This document shows positions 34,389 to 41,473 of a stretch of 41,473 nucleotides of DNA, piece by piece. The notes below the pieces were generated by a model. The model did no database searches. It was not told the origin of the DNA and worked only from the letters and a program-made list of their open reading frames with translations. The DNA lies in contig NZ_JQBY01000020.1 of the NCBI RefSeq assembly GCF_001437405.1, positions 1 to 41,473 on the forward strand, in the 5' to 3' direction. The DNA comes from Pediococcus ethanolidurans. Lineage in GTDB: Bacteria; Bacillota; Bacilli; Lactobacillales; Lactobacillaceae. The translations under genes were made by a program, and so were the position numbers. The stretch's first letter is position 1; each line of letters starts with the position of its first letter.

Positions 34389-35771
34389 ATGAATGATTGG
34401 ATTAACAACAAGCTTCTACCTCCAGTTATGAAGTTTGTTAATACCAAAGCGATCACAGCCTTAAAGAATGGTATGTTAGTCAGTTTGCCATTTATTATGG
34501 TTGGATCGGTGTTCTTACTATTGAGTGCCTTTCCATTACCTGCTGTCGCAACTTTTATGGATAACACTGGTTTAACTCCTTATTGGACACAAGCCTATAA
34601 TGCTTCATTCGGTATCTTGGCGGTCTTTGCCGTTGTTGGTATCGCGTATAACTGGGTAAAAGATGATGGATTTGAACCATTACCAGCCGGAATGACTGCA
34701 TTGGTAAGTTTCTTCCTTATCATGCGTCCTACAACAGCTGTTATGAACGGTACTAAGACAGTTATTTCAGCAACACAAGCTCCTACAATGTTAACTGGAT
34801 TTATCGACCGTACTTGGCTTGGTGGTCAAGGAATGATCGCAGCTATCATTATTGGATTGTTAACTGGTTGGATTTATTCTTGGTTTATCAAGAATCACAT
34901 TACAATCAAGTTACCAGATCAGGTTCCACCAGCAGTTGCAGAATCATTTGTTGCTTTGATTCCTGCTTTCGTCATTATTACTGGTTGGTTAATCGTTTAT
35001 ATCTTATTTGATGCTACAGCACATACAACCATGACACAATGGATTTACCAAACTATCCAGACGCCATTACAAGGAATGACAGATTCATTTGGTGGAGTTC
35101 TTATTATTTCACTATTGATTCCATTCTTCTGGTTCTTTGGTGTTCATGGTGCGGTTATTGTCAGTGGTATTATGACTCCAATCTTAACTGCAAACAGTTT
35201 ATCAAACGCCGCAATTTTCAAAGCACATGGTGTTGTTACAGCCGCAAATGGTGGCCATGTCTTCGTTCAATCATTACTTGATCAATTTGGTACTGTTACT
35301 GGTTCCGGTATGACAATTGGATTAGTTTTCTTCATGGCATTCTTTGCTAAATCAGTTCAGATGAAGAGTATTGGTCGTTTGTCATTCTTACCAGGAATCT
35401 TCAATATTAACGAACCCGTTTTGTTCGGTGTTCCAGTTGTTATGAACCCAATTTTACTTCTACCATTTATGTTCATGCCCGCAATTTCAATGGGTTCCAC
35501 ATACTGGTTGATTAAATTAGGTGTTATTCCATACTTCACAGGTGTTCAGGTTCCATGGACAACACCGCCAATTATTTCTGGTTTACTAGTTGGTGGTTGG
35601 AAGATGATGATCTGGCAAGCAATCGTGTTAGTACTTTCGTTCTTCGTTTACTGGCCTTTCGCACACAAACAAGATCAAATCTTGTATGGACAAGAACAAG
35701 CTGCTGCTGATAAAGAAGCACACACTAAAGAAGCTGAAGCTGCTGCAACAACAGAACATGCAACAGATTAG
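34389..35771 (+). CDS. PTS IIC permease, cellobiose/lichenan family
   Basis: This 460-residue protein has about ten helices and lactose/cellobiose IIC motifs: KNGMLVSLPFIMVGSVFLLL at the N terminus, the substrate loop near FINDEPVLFG-like GIFNINEPVLFGVPVVMNP and an HGAVIVSGIM block. It imports and delivers beta-glucosides as 6-phosphates with separate IIA and IIB proteins, none of which are in this window. GAGGTG lies six bases before the ATG at 34389. A cre-like site precedes it and a GH1 hydrolase follows. The C-terminal tail is hydrophilic and rich in Ala and Glu. Confidence 0.9.
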   Translation: MNDWINNKLLPPVMKFVNTKAITALKNGMLVSLPFIMVGSVFLLLSAFPLPAVATFMDNTGLTPYWTQAYNASFGILAVFAVVGIAYNWVKDDGFEPLPAGMTALVSFFLIMRPTTAVMNGTKTVISATQAPTMLTGFIDRTWLGGQGMIAAIIIGLLTGWIYSWFIKNHITIKLPDQVPPAVAESFVALIPAFVIITGWLIVYILFDATAHTTMTQWIYQTIQTPLQGMTDSFGGVLIISLLIPFFWFFGVHGAVIVSGIMTPILTANSLSNAAIFKAHGVVTAANGGHVFVQSLLDQFGTVTGSGMTIGLVFFMAFFAKSVQMKSIGRLSFLPGIFNINEPVLFGVPVVMNPILLLPFMFMPAISMGSTYWLIKLGVIPYFTGVQVPWTTPPIISGLLVGGWKMMIWQAIVLVLSFFVYWPFAHKQDQILYGQEQAAADKEAHTKEAEAAATTEHATD

Positions 35772-35782
35772 TTAATCAAATT

Positions 35783-35830
35783 AAAAGTCTATTTATGGCG
35801 ATGAAAATCAAAGTGAATAGACTTTTTTAT
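35783..35830 (+). terminator. Terminator after the PTS IIC gene
   Basis: AAAAGTCTATT and AATAGACTTTT form an 11-base stem followed by T-rich sequence. It separates the permease from the hydrolase gene, which therefore must have its own promoter. Confidence 0.88.
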
Positions 35831-35862
35831 AAAAAAGATTGAAAAATATGTAAATTTTGTGA

Positions 35863-37389
<1,527 letters not shown>

Positions 37390-37390
37390 C

Positions 37391-37495
37391 GTGTTTCAAA
37401 AGGCGAATGGCTTTTGAGCGGTAGCCTAGATAACATTTGAGTTAGGAATCGTTTGGTTATCGTAATTAGGCGGAGAAAGCTACCTTTTTAAACAC
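37391..37495 (+). ncRNA. Structured intergenic RNA, three-way junction-like, terminator-like end
   Basis: Directly after the GH1 stop, nested complementary segments occur: GTGTTT (37391-37396) with AAACAC (37490-37495) closes the element. Inside is a hairpin CAAAAG/CTTTTG (37397-37402 with 37411-37416). A long second arm pairs GGTAG/CTACC (37420-37424 with 37480-37484), CCTA/TAGG (37425-37428 with 37467-37470) and GATAAC/GTTATC (37429-37434 with 37456-37461). The T-run after the second arm makes it look like a terminator. It is more elaborate than terminators elsewhere in the window and may be a regulatory RNA. No known family is recognised. Confidence 0.4.
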
Positions 37496-37571
37496 ATTTT
37501 GGATAAATAAGACAGTATATTTAAAAGATTTAAGAAAAAGAGGATCTGAAATAAAGTATTCCGGTCATCTC

Positions 37572-37605
37572 ATTGAAACGGATGGCTTGGTTTCAATCCT
37601 TTTTT
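37572..37605 (+). terminator. Terminator or leader attenuator before the ROK gene
   Basis: ATTGAAAC and GTTTCAAT form a perfect 8-bp stem with a ten-base loop, then CC and six T. It ends only 33 bases before the ROK start, leaving little room for a promoter after it. It is either an attenuator in a ROK leader or a leftover terminator. Confidence 0.8.
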
Positions 37606-37638
37606 CATACATAACATAATATGAAAGAAGCTAATCAC

Positions 37639-38544
37639 ATGAAATATTATATTGGACTTGATATTGGTGGAACAACCATTAAATATGGTTTGGTTGATGA
37701 AACAGGGAAGATTTTAGAAAAAGATGCCATCAAGACTAGTATCAAAGGTGAAGAAATTCTTCAAAATATTGAAAAAATCGTCAAACAATTTAAAACCGAA
37801 CAGACTATTACAGCGATTGGGGTAAGTGCTCCTGGTATTGTGCAACAAGATGGTTTTATGACTACTGGTGGGGCAATTAAAGACTTTTTCGGAATCAATT
37901 TAAAACAAGAAATTGAAAAACGCACAGGTATTATAACAACGGTCGAAAATGATGCCAATGCGGCGGCTTTTGCTGAACAATGGCAAGGCAATGCGGTCGG
38001 TTTTCACAATTATTATTGCATGGTCATTGGCACCGGTATTGGTGGTGGTTTAGTCATCAATGATCAGATTTATCGTGGCGGTCACGGGATGGCCGGTGAA
38101 TTTGGAATGATGTCTGTGATGAATGTAAATAATGATCAAAATCTGGAACTAAACAGTTTGAGTTTTACCGGTGCTACCGTTTTTGGTCTTTTAAACTATT
38201 ACAATCACCACAGTGGCAAGCCAAAATTGACAGATGCCCGTGTTGTGTATGATTTAGCTGATAAAAAAGATGAGGTGGCTTTAGCAAGCCTTGATTTCTT
38301 CTATACGGCTATTGCTAAGGGAATTATTAACTTAATGGTGGCGGTTGATCCAGAAATTGTGTTAATTGGTGGTGGAATTTCAGTTAATCCTAAATTCATT
38401 ACCGGCCTGCGTGCAAAAATCGCAGATCTCAAATCTCGAAATAGCGATGTTCGTGATCTAACCTTTGCAGAAGTAAAACCGGCCAAATTGCATAATGATG
38501 CGGGAATTATTGGTGCAGTTTATCGCGCGATTCAAGCAAATTAG
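37639..38544 (+). CDS. ROK-family sugar kinase, possible beta-glucoside kinase
   Basis: This 301-residue kinase has the phosphate-binding loop YYIGLDIGGTTIKYGLVDET and the ROK motif MVIGTGIGGGLVIN. It lacks the CxCGxxGCxE zinc motif of many ROK glucokinases; instead the region reads GEFGMMSVMNVNND, as in beta-glucoside kinases (BglK) of Gram-positive bacteria. It probably phosphorylates a glucoside or hexose in the cytoplasm. The start is taken at ATG 37639, although no strong ribosome site is visible; ATG 37621 is possible. Its place after the IIC and GH1 genes suggests work on the same sugars. Confidence 0.85.
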   Translation: MKYYIGLDIGGTTIKYGLVDETGKILEKDAIKTSIKGEEILQNIEKIVKQFKTEQTITAIGVSAPGIVQQDGFMTTGGAIKDFFGINLKQEIEKRTGIITTVENDANAAAFAEQWQGNAVGFHNYYCMVIGTGIGGGLVINDQIYRGGHGMAGEFGMMSVMNVNNDQNLELNSLSFTGATVFGLLNYYNHHSGKPKLTDARVVYDLADKKDEVALASLDFFYTAIAKGIINLMVAVDPEIVLIGGGISVNPKFITGLRAKIADLKSRNSDVRDLTFAEVKPAKLHNDAGIIGAVYRAIQAN

Positions 38545-38691
38545 TTTCTTTGTATCACACGTATTGTATAAACTGATTAAATAGCTTGTCACGACAATTA
38601 TCAACGTCATTTTTGACTGAAGACAAATCCCAAGAATATTTAAAATTGTGTTAAAATGTATGTGCAAGCATTAACAAGGGGGTCCGATCAA

Positions 38692-39156
38692 ATGAAGCTG
38701 GATTTTTCAGTGGCAGTGCATAGTTTGTTTTACTTGGAAGAAAACAGTCCACGTAAAATTGCGAGCCGCGAATTAGCTGGTTGTTTAGATCTAAATGCGG
38801 TGGTTATTCGCAATATTTTGTCAGTCCTCCATAAAAAAGGCTATATTGAAGGAACAGTAGGAAAAAATGGTGGTTATCAACTGAAAAGAAAACTGGCCGA
38901 TATTAATGTCGGTGAGTTATACGATGTGACCATTCCGCCAACAATAAGTTATGCGCGGTTTATCACGGGAAAATCAGAAGGTATAAAAAAGGACGACCAT
39001 ATTTCTAATAATATGTCAGAGACGCTAACGGATTTATTCACGTTAGCAGACGATCAGTATCGGGCATTTTATCATCGCTTCACATTAGCAGATTTGAAAC
39101 AGGATTTGTATCATCATGGATATGTAAAACAATTAATCAAAAATAACGATAAGTGA
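38692..39156 (+). CDS. Rrf2-family transcriptional regulator
   Basis: This 154-residue protein starts with an Rrf2 winged helix (LDFSVAVHSLFYLEENSPRK, then the wing GGYQLKRKL). The three cysteines that bind an iron-sulfur cluster in IscR or NsrR are absent; only one Cys (GCLD) is present. It thus belongs to the cluster-free Rrf2 group like YwnA or CymR-type regulators. GGGGGTCC precedes the ATG at 38692. It precedes a PHP-family phosphatase by 12 bases and may be co-transcribed. The target genes are unknown. Confidence 0.85.
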   Translation: MKLDFSVAVHSLFYLEENSPRKIASRELAGCLDLNAVVIRNILSVLHKKGYIEGTVGKNGGYQLKRKLADINVGELYDVTIPPTISYARFITGKSEGIKKDDHISNNMSETLTDLFTLADDQYRAFYHRFTLADLKQDLYHHGYVKQLIKNNDK

Positions 39157-39168
39157 GATGATTTTTCT

Positions 39169-39975
39169 ATGGATTATTATGATCAACATGTACATACAGA
39201 CTTTTCATTTGATTCAGATGAAAAAATGGCAGCGTATTTAAAGCTTGCTGGAGAAAACTTTGTCAGCACAGAGCACTTGGATTTTAAGGATCCAGAAGAT
39301 AAAAATGGTGATGAATTACTGGATTATGATGCCTATTCGCGTGAGATTCACCGTTTGGAAGAAGAGACGGGTAAGCACATCTTTAAAGGTGTTGAAATCG
39401 GCTATTTTGCTGGTCGCGAAAATGATATTAAAACCTATTTGAAGAAACATGACTTTGATATTAAACTTTTGAGTTTTCATCGTAGTCCAGATTTTGATTT
39501 CAGTGACAGCATTGTGTCACAAATGGATCCTTTGAAGGTGGCTGACCAGTATTATCGATTAATGTGGAAGGGAATCAATGCCTTTCATGATGCAGATGTG
39601 CTAGCTCATTTTGATTATGGGGTTCGTAAGCTTAGTTTAACCTCAGGCATGTTTGAGACAACGGCTGGTGTGTTATTGGCAAATATTTTAAAACTCGCTG
39701 TGCGTTACAATATGGCGTTTGAATTGAATACAACCAGTATGTATAAATACCACAATATCGGGCTGTATGATTATGCGGTTGAAATTTATAAACAACTGGG
39801 TGGTAAACGTTATACGATTGGTTCAGATGCACATGATACTTCGCAGTACATGCGTAATTATGAAAATGCGGTTGATATGTTGAAGGCACATGACATTCAT
39901 CATGTGAATATTTATCGTAAGAATGCCATGATTATCGTACCTTTGGATGATGTGGATGAAGGCATTAAGTACTAA
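39169..39975 (+). CDS. Histidinol-phosphatase-like PHP-domain protein
   Basis: This 268-residue protein has the PHP metal-site motifs in order: YYDQHVHTDFSFDS, STEHLDF, GVEIGYF, LSFHRSPDF, AHFDYG and IGSDAHD near the C terminus. This is the HisK/HisJ-type histidinol-phosphatase fold, which removes phosphate with a trinuclear metal centre. Whether it acts in histidine synthesis is unclear, because no other his genes are near. It follows the Rrf2 gene by 12 bases. A long AT-rich terminator follows. Confidence 0.88.
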   Translation: MDYYDQHVHTDFSFDSDEKMAAYLKLAGENFVSTEHLDFKDPEDKNGDELLDYDAYSREIHRLEEETGKHIFKGVEIGYFAGRENDIKTYLKKHDFDIKLLSFHRSPDFDFSDSIVSQMDPLKVADQYYRLMWKGINAFHDADVLAHFDYGVRKLSLTSGMFETTAGVLLANILKLAVRYNMAFELNTTSMYKYHNIGLYDYAVEIYKQLGGKRYTIGSDAHDTSQYMRNYENAVDMLKAHDIHHVNIYRKNAMIIVPLDDVDEGIKY

Positions 39976-39992
39976 AATAATCAAGAATTCAT

Positions 39993-40040
39993 AAAAATAA
40001 GAGTTAAAATCAAAAATTTGATTTTTAACTCTTATTTTAT
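39993..40040 (+). terminator. Terminator after the PHP gene
   Basis: AAAATAAGAGTTAAAATCAAA and the complementary segment to 40040 form a long AT-rich hairpin with flanking A and T runs, usable on both strands between this gene and the convergent XRE gene. Confidence 0.88.
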
Positions 40041-40079
40041 TTTTATAAAATTGAAAATGTTTTATAACGGAACACAACG

Positions 40080-40598
40080 TTACTTAATTTTTTGAACAGT
40101 TGTGGTTCCGGGCATGAAGAAAGTGTCATTGATAATAATGTAAGAACTGTATAAACTAAATAGAAAAATAACAATACTAGTTAGTAAAACTATTTTATGT
40201 AACAGATGATTTGTCTTGTTTCGCCAAATAACAAAAAAAGGTAAGATAACTCCCAAAAACGGAATAAAGGCACTGATCATTAAAATGATAAAAAGAAGAA
40301 TTAGTTCCTCTTTAGAATTGAAAGTTTTAGTGATTTTATAATTTAATGGTTTGTGTTGATTTTTCATTTCAGAAACAGGTGATTCAATTTTTTCTCGCGT
40401 TACTTGATCGTCTTGTAAAAGATCATCAATTGAACACTTGTATAACTGACTTATCAGAATAAGATTGTCCATATCAGGATAACCCCGACCGTTTTCCCAA
40501 CGAGAAATGGATTGTCTAGTGATATGAAGTTCTTTTGAAACTTGATTTTGTGATAGATGAACTTTTTCTCTATATGCTTTTAATTGCGTTTTTAACAT
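40080..40598 (-). CDS. XRE-family regulator with C-terminal membrane domain (paralog)
   Basis: This 172-residue protein has an N-terminal XRE domain (KAYREKVHLSQNQVSKELHI, then TRQSISRWENGRGYPDMDNL) and two hydrophobic segments in the second half. It is the same length as the regulator at 24271-24789, with about half of the residues in the DNA-binding part identical by eye. GGGGGGAAAAG precedes the ATG. It is divergent from a series of very small membrane proteins, mirroring the layout of the other copy next to an ABC module. Confidence 0.9.
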   Translation of the reverse strand: MLKTQLKAYREKVHLSQNQVSKELHITRQSISRWENGRGYPDMDNLILISQLYKCSIDDLLQDDQVTREKIESPVSEMKNQHKPLNYKITKTFNSKEELILLFIILMISAFIPFLGVILPFFVIWRNKTNHLLHKIVLLTSIVIFLFSLYSSYIIINDTFFMPGTTTVQKIK

Positions 40599-40718
40599 TA
40601 ACTTTTCCCCCCTTAGATTTAATACGCACTATGTTTAATTAGTTGCCTGATTTGAATTTATACTAAATTAGTGAGAATGTAAATTACTAAATCGTTGTAT
40701 GTTTTCTTAATTACCTTA

Positions 40719-40731
40719 ATTGAAGTTCAAA
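40719..40731. promoter_or_regulatory. Candidate XRE operator, palindrome TTGAAGTTCAA
   Basis: The 11-bp palindrome TTGAAGTTCAA (40720-40730, one central base) lies 122 bases upstream of the XRE start and 116 bases before the first divergent small gene. The same core, TTGAACTTCAA, stands in the divergent region of the paralogous regulator at 24868-24878. Confidence 0.45.
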
Positions 40732-40846
40732 ATCAACGAATGTAACGTAAGAGTTACCCAATGTAAACCAATGGCTGCTACCTATTCAATTAAATTTAGA
40801 ATATGATTAAGCTATAAATTTAAACAACCCAAACTGGGGAGAAGAA

Positions 40847-41059
40847 ATGAAAAAGATTATTGAAAGTTGTGCAATTTGTTCACTTGGTTTAATGATCTTA
40901 TCAGTTCCTAAACTGCTGGTTATTTTTAACTTGTTAGATCATGGCAGACACTATGCAGATTATCAAATTAATTTATGGGGAGCTGCTTGAACATTGGTGC
41001 TCGCTATGATCTTTAATATTATGGTGGTTATTCTGTTGTGGATTATCAGAAAACAATGA
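40847..41059 (+). pseudogene. Two-helix membrane protein interrupted by an in-frame TGA
   Basis: An ATG at 40847 with GGGGAG upstream opens a frame that encodes MKKIIESCAICSLGLMIL and runs for 47 codons to TGA at 40988-40990 after LWGAA. In the same frame 22 more codons continue (TLVLAMIFNIMVVILLWIIR) to TGA at 41057. A single TGG-to-TGA change would restore a two-helix protein of 70 residues with Trp at the stop. Either the gene has decayed, the base is a sequencing error, or the shorter 47-residue form is functional. Confidence 0.55.
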
Positions 41060-41099
41060 AGTAAATTTGGACTGATCAAATGGGTGGGGGTAATGATGT

Positions 41100-41285
41100 A
41101 TGAAATTTATTAATCTTAGAACCTTAAGGCTGAGTTTACTAACGGCTTCTTTAATTGTAATGGCAATTTCTGGTGGTAATCCAGGGAGAACAAATGCTGT
41201 ACTGCGAATGGTGTCTTTTGGATTAATCGCGTTGGCCATGGTTGTGGCTCTTATTAGTTACTACCAAGATAAACATCACAAATAA
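41100..41285 (+). CDS. Small membrane protein, 61 residues
   Basis: This 61-residue protein begins MKFINLRTLRLSLLTASLIV and has two hydrophobic helices (about residues 8-22 and 35-54) separated by a polar, positively charged loop (GGNPGRTNAVLR), ending in a basic, His-rich tail (YYQDKHHK). GGGTGGGGG lies upstream at a loose distance from the ATG. It lies second in a run of small membrane genes divergent from the membrane XRE regulator. No family is recognised. Confidence 0.65.
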   Translation: MKFINLRTLRLSLLTASLIVMAISGGNPGRTNAVLRMVSFGLIALAMVVALISYYQDKHHK

Positions 41286-41322
41286 AGCGAAAAAAGTTTT
41301 CTTATTTGAGGCGTAAAAAATT

Positions 41323-41473
41323 ATGAAAAAAATTATCTATTCTGAAAAATTCATTCGTTTTTTAACGTTGTTGGGTCCTTTTGTAATTGCGATGGATCCA
41401 TTAGACAGTTATAGTCCCCGTAATATTGTCGATAATATTATCGGGTCTCTGTCAAATCGTATTGGTGGAGATT
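41323..41473 (+). CDS. Partial gene, third small protein of the run
   Basis: A frame opens with ATG at 41323, preceded by GAGGCG, and continues without a stop to the window end (50 codons visible). It begins MKKIIYSEKFIRFLTLLGPF and includes DPLDSYSPRNIVDNIIGSL. Its N terminus echoes the MKKII start of the interrupted gene at 40847. The product cannot be assigned from the visible part. Confidence 0.6.
   Translation, partial: MKKIIYSEKFIRFLTLLGPFVIAMDPLDSYSPRNIVDNIIGSLSNRIGGD

Noticed and set aside
37540-37600. RAT-type antiterminator (LicT/BglG target) before the ROK gene
   Set aside because: Only the GGAT start resembles the consensus; the conserved internal bulges and the GCAGG part are missing.

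Overview
The window is a stretch of chromosome from a low-GC Gram-positive bacterium, most likely a member of the Lactobacillaceae. The evidence is T-box leaders in front of transport genes, an RexAB (AddAB) pair whose B subunit has lost its iron-sulfur cysteines, a LuxS gene next to a methionine ABC transporter, DUF915 surface hydrolases, a CsbD protein and a lichenan/cellobiose-type PTS IIC. Species cannot be fixed from this sequence alone. No phage genes, transposases, integrases, rRNA or CRISPR arrays are visible.

Region 1 (1-10.2 kb) is amino-acid and purine metabolism under RNA control. A T-box with a TAC specifier precedes an NhaC-family transporter (probable tyrosine uptake). A small opposite-strand operon carries tag (DNA glycosylase) and an SGNH hydrolase. 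A T-box with an ATG specifier precedes metNIQ, followed by luxS on its own promoter. On the minus strand a guanine-class purine riboswitch with terminator precedes a xanthine/uracil-family permease, and upstream of that lies a PLP enzyme that looks more like an isoleucine 2-epimerase than a transaminase.

Region 2 (10.3-24.1 kb) holds an NmrA-like reductase, then addB-addA behind a probable LexA/SOS box, a GNAT acetyltransferase, a divergent MFS efflux/TetR pair with two matching operators, a csbD stress gene, a second NmrA-like reductase, a run of small membrane or hypothetical genes with cvpA, a decayed gene and a tRNA-Ala(CGC).

Region 3 (24.2-27.3 kb) is an accessory module: a membrane-bound XRE regulator divergent from a four-helix protein with an internal repeat and an unusual ABC ATPase/permease pair. 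A paralogous regulator at 40.1-40.6 kb is divergent from a run of tiny membrane proteins, one of them interrupted by a TGA codon. Both regulators share an 11-bp palindrome in the divergent promoter region, so the window appears to hold two copies of one regulatory design with different cargo. These are the least explained parts of the window.

Region 4 (27.4-40.0 kb) is mostly housekeeping and sugar use: alpha/beta hydrolase, diacylglycerol-kinase-like lipid kinase, two DUF915 hydrolases, aldo/keto reductase, thioredoxin-like protein, MgtC-family protein, a third NmrA-like reductase, and a beta-glucoside set (PTS IIC, GH1 6-phospho-beta-glucosidase, ROK kinase) with two cre-like sites and two structured intergenic RNAs. 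An Rrf2-type regulator and a PHP-family histidinol phosphatase close the region.
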